A DNA stretch of 64,000 nt from contig CM051456.1 in the NCBI GenBank assembly GCA_028274465.1, forward strand, positions 79,904,753 to 79,968,752. Reading direction: 5' to 3'. Shown in pieces: positions 20,066 to 31,631 of this stretch. Each line of letters begins with the position of its first letter. Positions within the stretch are counted from its first letter, which is position 1. Below the pieces are notes generated by a model. It was not told the origin of the DNA. It saw only the letters and a list, made by a program, of their open reading frames with translations, and ran no database searches. The stretch comes from Plantago ovata. Its lineage: Eukaryota; Streptophyta; Magnoliopsida; Lamiales; Plantaginaceae. The position numbers and the translations under genes are program-made.

Positions 20066-21246
20066 TGATGAATGTGTATTTTACACTTTTGTTTGGGTCT
20101 TTTTCACCTATTTTAGCTATCCTCTACGTTAATTTAGCTATATTTTAGTGCATTTTATAAGAATAGTGTCACAGGTTTCCCTTTAGTTTTTATTTTACCG
20201 GTTTTGGTTGAAAAACGAGGTTTTCCGGGCAATTATATTGAAGTAGACAAGGAATTGGTGTTCCAGAAGCCTAATTGGAGTATCTGAAAGATTCCGGATA
20301 GGATTTGAAGTCTAGGGGTCGAATCTGGAGGCTAGAAGGTCACTAGATATCAGAAACCGAGTCCGAAAAGGGAAAGAAATCCAAAAACGCGTCGAAAACG
20401 CGTTCTGGGCCGAAAAACAATCCCGGGCGAGTCGCCCGGGACGTGGGGCGAATCGCCCCACACCAGGCGAATCGCCCCACACAATTCGAAAGCCTATATA
20501 TAGTTTCTCAGTTTTCTTCGTTTTTCATACTTTTCCAGACCTTTTCTCTCACCTTTCTCTATAGTTTTAGGTAGGAATTTCCCAGAGCCTGTTCTAGGGG
20601 TTCTTAGCTTAGGAGATACTTTTTCTTAGCAGTTTGGAGCTTGTAAGATCGCGATTCTTCGGAGATTGACAACCTTCGGTAACATTGTATCTTACAGTTT
20701 TTCTACTTATTTTTATATATCTTTCATCATGTTTTCATTCATTCGTGGTATGATTTATGTTGATTGCATGACAACTATGAGTAGCTAAACTTCTCGTTGG
20801 TGATAGTATGTGATTTCTTAGCGAAGGGTTGATAATTATGCTAATGGCTATATCGCGCATTATACTCTGAGTTATTGTTTTATTTCTTTGATCTATCTAA
20901 ATCTATATCTTCGTAGTGTTGAATAATTACGGAACACAATTGGACAATTAATTGATCAAAGATCTACATGCAAGACCGAGGAATTTATGCATGATTATTA
21001 ACCCGTTATGTTTTGAATGACCATACTATCACCAATCTCCATTATCTGTTAAGAAAAACCTTTGCTAATTCGTTTGCTATTTTATATTTTCAAGTTAAAT
21101 TAGATAAAGCTATTTATAGTCCTTAGAGATCGACACTCGAGGTTATGCTACTGCTACACTACGGTTTTCGTTGTAGTTGTGAATTGCCTTTGGCTAAATG
21201 CAAATTTATTTGATTAATTAGAATCTAACAAATTCTCGGTTCATCA
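20066..21246 (+). repeat. B2 5' LTR
   Basis: 1181 bp, TGATGAATGTG...GGTTCATCA. Palindromes CCCGGGCGAGTCGCCCGGG and GTGGGGCGAATCGCCCCAC at 20419-20484 lie just upstream of TATATATA (20495-20502). Donor-like CTTCG/GTAACATTG at 20678-20679. Confidence 0.92.
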
Positions 21247-21249
21247 AAT

Positions 21250-21267
21250 TGGCACCGTTGCCGGGGA
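21250..21267 (+). promoter_or_regulatory. Primer binding site, tRNA-Asp (B2)
   Basis: TGGCACCGTTGCCGGGGA, one base (A for G) different from the tRNA-Asp complement. Confidence 0.88.
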
Positions 21268-21391
21268 CTATACTCCTTTTTTTTGTTTAATTTGTTTATA
21301 TTTTCAGCATTCAATTCCTAGTTCTAGTAGTTTTAGTTTTCCTATTTAATCTCTCTCTGGTACTCCTTTCCTAGTTTGTTACAGATAGTGT

Positions 21392-23541
21392 ATGCCACAT
21401 ACACGATCAAAAGGAACACCGCTTGCTGATTCAATTGCTGAGATCGACAGAGTCTACCACCAAAGAAGGCGACTACTTCAAAGGCGTGAACTAGAGGAAA
21501 TAGAGGATACCGATTTCTCTGAATCTCTACACAGTCTTTTCAAGGAAATCGACGGAATGGCAGAAGCTAGACCACTGAAAGCATGGGTTCAACCCTCCAA
21601 GGATCGTATGAGGGGACCGGCGATTGTTCTTTCGTCTGCAACTCGAGATCTGGAAATCAAGAACCACGATTCCAACAACTTCCGAGGTTCTATGGCTTAG
21701 CAAGGGAAGATGTGATGGGGTACTTGCACGATATCGATGATTTCGTCAACCAACTCCCACGACCCGGAGCTGAAATAACAACGAATGAGTTGAGGATGAA
21801 GGTTTTTGCTATGGGACTTGGCGACAGAGCCAAGTCATGGTTGAGTTCTCTACCAGCAGGCTTGCTGGACACTTGGGAGAAGGTTTTTTCAACTTTCATG
21901 GAAAAATACTTCCCTCACACCTTGACTACTGCGCTTAAGGCACAAATCACTTGATTCAAACAGGACTATGATGAGACCATCTACACCGCGTTTGAGAGGT
22001 TCCAAGACCTCACGAACAAGTGCCTTCACAATGGTTTTGAGCTTTCTGACCTAGTCCAACACTTCTACAATGGACTAACCTTCGAGAACCAACAAGTGGT
22101 GGATTTCCAATGCCGTGGCAATATTTGGGAGGAAACCGCGGACGCCGTCTGGGCAGTTTTCGAAAGGCTTGCTAAGGGTTCGCAGTTCAAGGACCCAAGA
22201 GCAATGGTTAGGAGACGTGTACCTGAAGCTCCACCTACTCAAGAAGCCCCTATGTATAGGGGGAATGGGGATCAATTCGAGTGCTTTACCAACGAATTGA
22301 AACAAGTCCTCAAGAGCGCCACTGGAACAACTGTTTCGAACGAAGTTTGCCGAATATGCAAGAACTATGGGCATGGGACTCATATGTGTAGATCGGAGCT
22401 TGCGTATGATGATGGCAACTGGGCTCAAGGAGGCGAAGAGGAATCCTTTGCTACGGAGTTTGGTACTCAAGAAGCTAGCTACGGACAAGATGGTAGGAAT
22501 CCTCAAGGTGGATTTTGGAGAAGAGGGTTCCGAAACAATCAAGGATATGAATTGGCTAGCCAAACTTATGGCCCTAACCAAGACCGTAGCAGGCTTAACT
22601 ATGGTAATGACCACTGCGAAAACCCCGCTCCGAAAGAGCAAACGAAGTCAAAGTCGGCTCAACTGATGGAGAACTTGCAAAAGATGGTTGATCACACCCA
22701 AAGTTTTCTCAAACGTTATGAAGAAGATTCAGAGAAGACTAGGGCAAGGCTTGATAGATTGGAAGAGAGCACTAGGCTTGCCCATCAAAAGATGAAAGAG
22801 TTGATCGACCGAGGAGCAAGTAGGGAGCAAGGCAAGCTGCCTAGCAACACTGAGAAGTCGATGTCCATTACCTTGGTGGGTGATCTTCCTGTCGAAATCA
22901 CCATCAAGAAGGTTGCTAAGTGCGAGTGTTGGAAGAAGGAAGAACCTCCACTGGCCAAGGAAGAAGAGAAGGACCTTGGTTCTGACGAGAGTGAAGAGGA
23001 GCAAGAGGAACCCGAGCCACTCCCTCAAAGTTTCGATGTTAAGGTCGGGATTTGGGAACTTGAAGATGTCTGTGCCACACTAGACACGAGATCCTACTCT
23101 AATGTGCTCCCAATGAATGTGTTAGAGAAGAGTAGCCTTGGAAAACTATCTGAGCATAAGGCTATTGTGCAACTGGCGGATGGATCCTTTGTGAGACCCG
23201 AAGGCGTTGTGAAGAATGTATTGGTCAAGATTGGTGAAGCTTCTGTATACACCAATTTTGTAGTTATGCCGGCGTCTACACCTGGGATGGGGGATGTCGT
23301 TCTCTTGGGGTGAACGTTCTTGACTAAGATACGCTCAGTGATAGACATCTACCGAAGGACTTGCACCATTGAGGTGGATGGCAAGCGACATGTGTTGCGA
23401 GCCATATCTGATCCACCTAATACTTCTCACACTATTAACTACTGTGGTCTTGCTGTCTATGTTCATTCTTATTCACAGGTTCGTGGCATGAGGAGGAGAT
23501 TTATGAAGGGGAAGTCTAGTATCCTCAAGAAGAAGAGCTAG
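21392..23541 (+). pseudogene. gag: B2 gag-protease
   Basis: ATG at 21392, 8 nt after an acceptor-like TTGTTACAG. A 1-base loss near 21668 shifts the frame. The rest reads in one frame to 23541, with TGA codons at 21952 and 23311 where B1 has arginine-type codons (C-to-T changes). The protein has the B Gag capsid region, zinc knuckle CRICKNYGHGTHMC, a coiled stretch and an acidic linker. The protease signature is ATLDTRSYSNVLPM: the glycine of the catalytic DTG is arginine, so the protease would be inactive even without the stops. Confidence 0.85.
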
Positions 23542-23552
23542 GCGCAAATAGG

Positions 23553-23602
23553 AGTCGAGTCAAAGACTTTAAACAATGGTGCTATCCGGGAGGCAACCCG
23601 GA
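23553..23602 (+). other. Two-stem conserved motif after protease (B2)
   Basis: GTCGAGTCAAAGAC and TCCGGGAGGCAACCCGGA. The second stem differs from the A form (CTCGGG/CCCGAG) at paired positions while the loop is unchanged. Confidence 0.65.
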
Positions 23603-23792
23603 GTTTTTATCGCTTTTTTACCGCTTTTTTGCATGCATTCATACTTGAACAATTTGCTTTTCATATGTGAATTTGTTCGTATTTGTGTCGTATGTGCTTT
23701 TGCTTTTGTTTGAGTGAGCTTTTACGAGTGGTTTTACGAGTAAAATAGTTTTCGGGGACTTAAAAACCGCGTTTTTTCGAAAAGTTTCGTCT

Positions 23793-23900
23793 CCCCGCCT
23801 CAGGAGGTGGGGGGCGAATCGTCCCCCATGGGGGGCAAATCGCCCAACGAGTCCAGAGAGCTCCGTGCTCTCTGGACACGCGGGGCGACTCACCCCGCGC
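23793..23900. repeat. B-type palindrome array before ORF2 (B2)
   Basis: Decayed GGGGCGAATCG(T/C)CCCC-type palindromes and an inverted repeat CCAGAGAGC...GCTCTCTGG, between the protease and the ORF2 leader. Confidence 0.7.
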
Positions 23901-24129
23901 CACTGCAGAGAAGAAAAACGGGGGTCTCCCCCCATTTCTCTCATTTTACTTCATCTTCTTCATCTTACTCCAAAAAATTCCCCATTTTACAAAATATCTT
24001 CAATCCTTCATAAATTCTTCATTATTCCATCAATTTGTGTGTTCTTTAGCTTCAATCGAAGCTCGTTACGTGCTCTTTCTTTTCATCCGAACAAATTTCT
24101 TCCTAGTTCATTCAATCTTCGGATTTGAG

Positions 24130-24668
24130 GTAATCTCACATGAACCCTAATTTTTCAAATTTGGGGTTTTTTTGATTTATGCTTCAATTAAGCTTGTATG
24201 ATGTATGGGTTGATGATTTGTGTAATTAGAAACGTTATTCACTATCAATTGCATGTTCAATTAGGCTTGGTTTGTTGGTTTGATATTTTTGCTATTAGAT
24301 GATATATCTTGTTAGGCAATGTATCTTTTACTTTCATTCCATGTTTAAACTTGTGTTTGTTGATATGATAATGATGGGTGTAATGGTAGAATGCATGATT
24401 GATGAAGTTGAGGATTTATGATGTTAGATTTTTGTTACTATGGTATGAATTGAGCCTTGTGATTCAAGGCATTTGTTGTCTAGCAAAAGTATAATGTGAT
24501 ATGTGGTTGTAGTAGTTACATTGATATTTTGCATGATGAAGTAGCTAAACTAGACATTGGGTTTTTGAGGATTTCGATTGTTGGAGATATTGCTCGTTTG
24601 TTCGCTCGCACATTTGCATATGCATAAGTCTGTTTTGTGTCATACAAGATACTAATTGGTGTTTGTAG
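24130..24668 (+). other. Predicted ORF2 leader intron (B2)
   Basis: Donor-like GAG/GTAATCTC, acceptor-like TGTTTGTAG, 539 bp, T-rich, no frame. The acceptor ends 5 nt before ATG 24674, exactly as in A1 and B1. Confidence 0.45.
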
Positions 24669-24673
24669 GAATC

Positions 24674-25999
24674 ATGGCTCCAAGAGTATCAAAGAAGGCT
24701 GGGTCGAGCAAGAAGGGAAAGGGGTAGCATCAAGCTCCCAACCTTCTCACGATGTGTACGAGTTGTCTTTAGTTGCGATAGATGTCCGACAAAGGCTCGA
24801 AGCGGAGCTAGCCCAAGGTGGGAGATCGATCATACCCGACAGACGGATTGATATTCCGGAGGAAGTAGCTCAAATGGCAGGGTACAGGAAGCAGCAAAAA
24901 GGAATTGGGTTTGGTATAGTTCAAACAGATTCAAGGGGTACGACATGAGCCTCTTCCAAGAGTTCTACGCTGGATTCACTGATCTCGAGGAGAAGGAGGG
25001 TGTACTAGTTCGAGGCCTAATTGTACCATGGACACCAGAATCAATTTCTTCATTCATCCATTTTCGGCAACGGGAGTTCACAGGGAGCAACCATGCCTAC
25101 CAATATTCGAGGGCTTCTAGGAGGATAGGAAGATACATTACGGACGTGATCTGCAACAGGGAATACAGGTATCCAGAAATCGGAGCAGAACCTGCACGGA
25201 TCCGTCAGAGCGACCTTAGTATCGAGGCTAAGGTGATGATGAAATTTTGCATCTTCAACTTGATCCCTAGAAAGAATGACACTTGGATACAGCCAAATTA
25301 CGCCGAGCTCCTCTACTTCTTGATAGACAAACATCGAATCGACATCGGTCACATCATGTATGAAGAGTATGAGCGCCACTGGGAAAAGAAGAAGAAGCCC
25401 TTCATCTTTCCGAGCTTCATCACTGCCTACTGCAAATATCCTGGGTTCGAGGACATTGATGAGGGGGATTGCGAGGTCGCTGCCCTTTCACCCTCGACTA
25501 TTGATGTACAGCTTGCTAGGTATCAAATGAAGAACCCCACGGCTGCCGCTACTGATGTGGAAGCACCCTTCCAACCGAGCGATTCAGATAATGAGAATGA
25601 TTATGAGGATGCTATAGAAGCTGATCATGGCCAAGCCCCTATCCCGGATATTCCTTTTGTCCATAGGGCACCGCATGCACCGCCTCGAGCACCACATGGG
25701 TCTAGAGGTATTGACTTCTCTGAATTCCGGGCCTACCTCGACGACCATTTCGATAGGGTTGATGCTAGTGCTGCAGCCTTGACCACTTCTGTCCAAGGAC
25801 TGCGACAAGACCTCGAGGGGCACATTGCCAGCGCAACCGCGATTAGGAGATATTTGAGGAGCATCGCCGAGAGGATAGGCAAGAAAGGTGGGAGCAACAA
25901 CAGCTCATTCAGCAACAATAGGAGGCTCTACAGCGGTCCAATGATCTCCTGTCTGACATGTGGAGGGACTATTATGGGGATTACAATCCCGATGACTAG
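24674..25999 (+). pseudogene. B2 ORF2, putative plant transposon protein family
   Basis: ATG 24674 (MAPRVSKKAGSSKKGKG) reaches a stop after 17 codons because of a base loss near 24725. The conserved region then reads in other frames, with a further shift near 24890: VRQRLEAELAQGGRSI, EFYAGFTDLEEKEGVLVRGL, KVMMKFCIFNLIPRKND, then an acidic linker and a C-terminal helical region (FDRVDASAAALTTSVQ). By comparison with A1 the natural end is probably TAG at 25997-25999 (YYGDYNPDD) in a third frame. The 11-residue repeats of A1 are absent. Confidence 0.7.
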
Positions 26000-26612
26000 T
26001 CTTTTCACATGTCCACTCTCAGCCAACCGAGGCCAAACCGTTCGGTAACATCTAGTATCACTTCTTATTACTCATTCTCTTTTGCTAGGGACTAGCTTAA
26101 GTATCATAAGGGGGATGGGATGTGAACCGCGATGTTAAGTATTGTTTGGCTTTGTGTTGATTGGTATCTTGTTTTTTGTTTGCATTTGCATTTGCACGTT
26201 TACTGCTTTCTTAGTTTTTAGGTTGCATACACTACATTCATCCTAGGATAGTCTTGCATGTTTTATATGGAGTTTATTGCCAAATTTTTTTGGACTTTTT
26301 TATTGGGTAAATCAACTAACTATGCCATTAATCATATGCTTCATCTTTATGAATTTGTTTGAGGGTTTTCTCGCTTGGCTTGTCACATTTATGTATTGCA
26401 CTTAGTTAACCTTGGTAGTCTCGACATCACTTAGTGGTGTTTTCTCTACTGCGGTTCACGAAGGCCTTTATAATAGGATGATGCATGTTAGGGTCTTATG
26501 ATTGTTTTCCCGAGTAATTATGTACCTAAGAGGCAACAAGTCTTCACCATGCTTTGAGATTGCTAAATGCCTAGGAAGGAGGTAGTGTGAGGTTCTGTGA
26601 TCCTTTGTTTGC

Positions 26613-26762
26613 AACCTATTCCTTCGAATAGGTTTGGGGAGGGGGTTACACTATCATTTAGACTTGTTTTTCGTTTTTCAATTCTGTGTTGTGAGTTTAT
26701 TTTTCCTTTTTCGTAAATTTTGTACTCCAACCTATTCTTTCGAATAGGTTTGGGGAGGTCGT
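26613..26762 (+). repeat. Hairpin plus GGTTTGGGGAGG modules (B2)
   Basis: AACCTATTC-4 nt-GAATAGGTT at 26613-26634 and 26729-26750, each followed by TGGGGAGG. The loops differ (CTTC, TTTC) while the arms are constant. Confidence 0.85.
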
Positions 26763-26804
26763 TTGTGAGTTATTATTTCTTTTTCGTTGTGCTACTGCTG
26801 GCTA

Positions 26805-26960
26805 AAAAATCGAAAAAAAGAGAGAAAAAGAAAAAAAAATTCCAGAAAAAAAGAAAAAAAAGAAGAAAAAGAAACTAGAAAGAAAAAAAGAAAGAAAAAA
26901 AGAAAAAGACCCCAAAAAGAGCAAAGAAGGGTCCAAAAAAAGAAAGCCAAAAAGCAGTTT
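26805..26960 (+). repeat. A-rich purine tract (B2)
   Basis: GA/AA-rich tract downstream of the hairpins, ending in the shared words GACCCCAAAAAGAGC and GGGTCC. Confidence 0.75.
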
Positions 26961-27520
26961 AGCAAAGTGTTGTGTCTCATTTTCCAATTCTTGTAATGTT
27001 CGTAATCGTGTTGTAATTTTCTATCTTTTCTTTTGTTTTTGAGTGTCATCTGTTCTAGACCACCCTCGTCCTGCCATTCAGGAAGTGGTGAATAGCTTAA
27101 GACTTTGCTTGAGAGATAGGTAGAATAGGGGAGTGTTATCTTTTATAGGGAACCCTCTTTCGTTTGATGAGAGCCAGTACTGGTTCGACCTCTTTGAGGA
27201 AAAGTCTTAACTTGGTGAACAGCAGTAAGACCTCAGTTTCATAGGCACGGGCAACCATTCGTATTCTAACATGTTTCATTACGTCGTCACTGACTAGGTC
27301 CAGGTAGAGAATGTTACGAGAGACTATCTTGTCTTAACATAAGTGCTTATGTGGATGTGTATGAGTCAATCGAGGCATCCTTCAACCTATATTCATGCTA
27401 TGATTTGTATAGTTTATGTTCATTTGTTTTTTGATAGATTCGATAGTTTATTTCATTTCATTTGGCATGAGACTCCATTTTTGTGTTGCATTGTTTTTTG
27501 CATTAGCGTCTAGCTTAGTT

Positions 27521-27555
27521 GCTTGAGGACAAGCAAAGGTTCGGTTTGGGGAGTT
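27521..27555 (+). promoter_or_regulatory. 3' polypurine tract with hairpin (B2)
   Basis: GCTTGAGGACAAGC (27521-27534), then GGTTCGGTTTGGGGAGTT ending at the 3' LTR. Confidence 0.85.
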
Positions 27556-28736
27556 TGATGAATGTGTATTTTACACTTTCATTTGGGTCTTTTTCACCCA
27601 TTTTAGCTATCCTCTACGTTAATTTAGCTATATTTTAGTGCATTTTATTAGAATAGTGTCACGTTTCCCTTTAGTTTTTATTTTACAGGTTTTGGTTGAA
27701 AAACGAGGTTTTCCGGGCAATTATATTGAAGTAGACAAGGAATTGGTGTTCCAGAAGCCTAATTGGAGTATCTGAAAGATTCTGGATAGGATTTGAAGTC
27801 TAGGGGTCGAATCTGGAGGCTAGAAGGTCACTAGAAGTCAGAAACCGAGTCCGAAAAGGGGAAGAAATCAAAAAACGCGTCGAAAACGCGTTCTGGGCCG
27901 AAAAACACTCCCGGGCGAGTCGCCCGGGACGTGGGGCGAATCGCCCGGTGTGTGGGGCCCTTCGCCCCACACAATTCGAAAGCCTATATATAGTTGCTCA
28001 GTTTTCTCCGTTTTTCATACTTTTCCAGACCTTTTCTCTCACCTTTCTCTGTAGTTTTGGGTAGGAATTTCCCAGAGCCTGTTTTGGGGGTTCTTAGCTT
28101 AGGAGATACTTTTTCTTAGCAGTTTGGAGCTTGTAAGATCGCGATTCTTCGGAGATTGACAACCTTCGGTAACATTGTATCTTACAGTTTTTCTATTTAT
28201 TTTTATATATCTTTCATCATGTTTTCATTCATTCGTGGTATAATTTCTGTTGATTGCATGACAACTATGAGTAGCTAAACTTCTCGTTGGTGATAGTATG
28301 TGATTTCTTAGCGAAGGGTTGATAATTATGCTAATGGCTATATCGCGCATTATACTCTGAGTTATTGCTTTATTTCTTTGATCTATCTAAATCTATATCT
28401 TCGTAGTGTTGAATAATTACGGAACACAATTGGACAATTAATTGATCAAAGATCTCCATGCAAGACCGAGGAATTTACGCATGATTATTAACCCGTTATG
28501 TTTTGAACGACCATACTATCACCAATCTCCATTATCTGTTAAGAAAAACCTTTGCTAAGTCGTCTGCTATTTTATATTCTCAAGTTAAATTAGATAAAGC
28601 TAGTTATAGTCCTTAGAGATCGACACTCGAGGTTATTCTACTGCTACACTACGGTTTTCGTTGTAGTTGTGAATTGCCTTTGGCTAAATACAAATTTATT
28701 TGATTGATTAGAATCTGACAAATTCTCGGTTCATCA
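27556..28736 (+). repeat. B2 3' LTR
   Basis: 1181 bp, same length as the 5' copy; palindromes 27907-27972, one of which has become GGGGCCCTTCGCCCC; TATA 27985-27992. Followed by CTATC. Confidence 0.92.
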
Positions 28737-28741
28737 CTATC

Positions 28742-30205
28742 TTGTTTAACATAGTGCATTTGTGAATGTGTATGAGTCAATCGAGGCATTCTTCAACCAA
28801 TATCCATGTTATGATTTGTATGGTCTTTGTTCATAAGTTTTTGATAGATTCAATAGATTAGCTCATCTCATTTGGCATGAGACTCCATTTTGTGTGTTGC
28901 ATTGTTTTTTGCATTAGAGTCTAGCTTAGTTGCTTGAGGACAAGCAAAGGTTCGGTTTGGGGAGTTTGATGAACGTGCATTTTACACCTTCATTCGAGTC
29001 TTTTTTCATCTATTTAGCTATCCTCTATGTTAATTTAGCTATATTATAGTGCATTTTATTAGAATAGTGTCACGTTTCCCTTTAGTTTGCATTTTTCAGG
29101 TTTTAGGTGAAAAACGTATTTTTCCGGGCAATTATATTGAAGAGAATGAAGAATCGGTGTTCCGATGTCATCTGTGGAGTATCTAGAAGGTTCAGGACGA
29201 GATTTGAGGTCTAGGGGTCGAGTTTCAAGGCTTAAAGGTCACTAGAAGGAAAAATCCGAGTCCGAAACGGAAAAGAAGACCAAAAACGCGTCAAAAACGC
29301 GTCTCCACCGACTGGAGCTCCCGGGCGATTCGCCCGGGATGTGGGGCGGTTCGCCCAACACCAGGCGGTTCGCCCGGTGTCTAGGGCGATTCGCCCCACG
29401 CCTTCCGAACTCCTATAAATAGTTGCATCTGTTTCTACGTTTTCCAGACTTTCTTAGACCTTTTCTCATACCTTTTCACATTAGTTTTAGAGAGGAATTC
29501 TCCAGAGCCTGTTCTGGGAATTCTTAGCATAGGAGACTATTTTTCTTATCAATTTGGAGGATTAAGCATAGCAATTGGACCTCGTTGTTTATCAATTCTT
29601 GCTTGTGAGTTCGCAATTCTTCGGAGATTGACAACCTTCGTCGGTAACATTGTATCTCACGATTTTTCTACTTTTATTTATTTCTTTCAACATATTTTCA
29701 TTCAATCTTTCTTTAATTTCTGTTGATTGCATGTCATCTATGAGTAGCTAAATCTATCGTTGGTGATAGTATGTGATTTCTTAGCTAGGGTTCTTAATTA
29801 TGCATGATGGCTGTAACGCGAATCAGACTTGAGTTATTGCTTTATTGCTTTGATCTATCTAAGCCCTCTATCTTCGTAGTGTTGAATTAAACGGAACACA
29901 TTGGACAATTTATGATCTTAGATTTCTATGCAAAACGATCGAGTACTTCATGCATGATTATTAACCTGATACTTTGAATGATCATACTATCACTAACTTC
30001 CATTATTATTGATAAGAAAATTTGTGCTAAGTCGTTTGTTGAGTTTATAGTTTAAGTTAAATAGATAAAGCTAGTTATAGTCCTTAGAGATCGACACTCG
30101 AGGTTATTTTACTGCTACACTACGGTTTTCGTTGTAGTTGTGAATTGCCTTTGGCTAAAAACAAATTTATTTGATTAATTGAGTCTGACAAACTCCGGTT
30201 CATCA
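28742..30205 (+). mobile_element. Element E, 3' end with LTR
   Basis: Internal 28742-28966, with hairpin GCTTGAGGACAAGC (28932-28945) and polypurine tract to 28966, then a 1239-bp LTR (28967-30205, TGATGAACGTGC...GTTCATCA). LTR palindromes GGGCGATTCGCCC and GGGCGGTTCGCCC (29319-29402) lie just before TATAAATA (29414-29421). GTGTT (30206-30210) follows and continues D1. B-related, but a separate subfamily. Confidence 0.85.
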
Positions 30206-31625
30206 GTGTTCTTCAACACTTTTATCTTCTTTAGTATAGCCCAATTTGGTACCAACACTCATAGGGATCTTTTCAGGTTTTTCTTCCTCTTTGATCCTAA
30301 ACTTTATGAGCATTTCTTTCGCATACTTTGCTTGATTTATGAATATTCCATCTTTGAGTTGCTTGAATTGCAATCCTAGGAAGTAATTCAATTTTCCCAT
30401 CATACTCATTTCAAACTTGTTTGTCATGAGTTTGGCGAAATCATCATAAAGATGCTTGTCCTTAGATCCAAATATTATGTCATCCACATAAATCTGAACT
30501 AAGAGTATTTTACCATCATGGTTCATGGTAAACAAAGTTTTGTCAACTTCACCTTTCTTGAAACCATTATCCAGCAAGAACTTAGCTAAGGTATCATACC
30601 AAGCTCTAGGTGTTTACTTTAGACCATATACAGCTTTCTGAAGCTTGTATACCATCTTGGTTTCTGAGGGAAGTTCAAAGCCAGGGGGTTGTTCCAAGTA
30701 GACTTGTTCAGCAAGTTCACCATTCAAGAATGCACTTTTAACATCCATTTGATAAACAATGAAGTCATTGTGTGCAGCAAAGGCCAAGAAAAGTCTAATT
30801 GCATCCAATCTTGCAACTGGTGCATAAGACTCATCATAGTCCAATCCTTCAGTCTGATAGTAACCTTGAGCAACCAACCGTGTTTGATAAATACTACCCA
30901 AGTGAATCTTGAATAGTCATCTACCACCACCAGACCATACTTCTTACCAGCATAGCTTGTTGAAGAAGATTCAAACAAGTCCATGTGCAAGAGTTGTAAA
31001 GGTTTTGTAGTTGATGGTACTGCCTTATTCTTAAAAGAAGATTTGGTTTGCTTTCCTTGCTGACATGTATTGCAAACACCAACCTTCTTGAAAGTAACCT
31101 TAGGTAATCCAACTACAAGTGCCTTTTTAGACAGCTTATTCAGCGTCTTGAAGTTTAGGTGACTTGTTCGTTTATGCCATAACCATGCTTTTTCAGCAAG
31201 GCAATCGTGATCTGAGACAAGGCATTTTTCAACGATTGTTGAAGACCAATCTACGGTGTACAAGCCTCCTGATCTTCTAGCAACCATAATAACCTTCTTT
31301 GTCTCAAAGTCTATAAGTTTACATTCATCACTTTTGATTTTGATGAAGTATCCTTTATCAGCAAATTGACTCATGCTGAAAAGGTTAAACTTAAGATTTT
31401 TGACATAAAGAACTCCAGTAATGATAATGCATCCTAACTTCACGTCACCGTAGCCTTTTGTAGAACCAGAGCCTGCACCAGAAAACCTTATTGTTGGACC
31501 TTTAGACCACCGTCTATAGTTTATAAGGTTATTCTTGTTGCCCGTCCTGTGCTTTCCACAAGCACTGTCAAAGTGCCAGATTGCATCGTTTGTCTCTGTG
31601 GCTGAAGTCTGCACAGTCAAGAGCA
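30206..31625 (-). pseudogene. pol: D1 pol fragment (protease, integrase start, reverse transcriptase)
   Basis: Order on the minus strand: copia protease IWHFDSACGKHRTG (DSA; D2 has DSG), pre-integrase HHCC region (WHKRTSHLNF, CNTCQQGK), and integrase to DLFESSSTSYAGKKYGLVVVDDYSRFTWVVFIKH. At about 30880 a deletion of some 1.3 kb relative to D2 joins this to TRLVAQGYYQ in the reverse transcriptase, removing the second Asp and the Glu of the integrase triad. The reverse transcriptase keeps YVDDIIFG. There is a TAA where D2 has CAA (LKQAPRAW). Non-functional. Confidence 0.85.
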
Positions 31626-31631
31626 AACAAG

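Larger units (their letters stand above)
20066..28736 (+). mobile_element. Complete non-autonomous gypsy element B2
   Basis: 8.7 kb with two 1181-bp LTRs (20066-21246, 27556-28736), PBS 21250, polypurine tract to 27555, and duplications CTATC. It encodes a decayed gag-protease and ORF2 and no pol. It is inserted in the 3' noncoding part of E. The equal LTR lengths and few visible differences suggest recent insertion. Confidence 0.92.

Noticed and set aside
25994..26048. C-terminal SANRGQTVR extension of B2 ORF2
   Set aside because: The same bases occur in B4 downstream of unrelated coding sequence, so this is noncoding; the likely natural stop is at 25997-25999.
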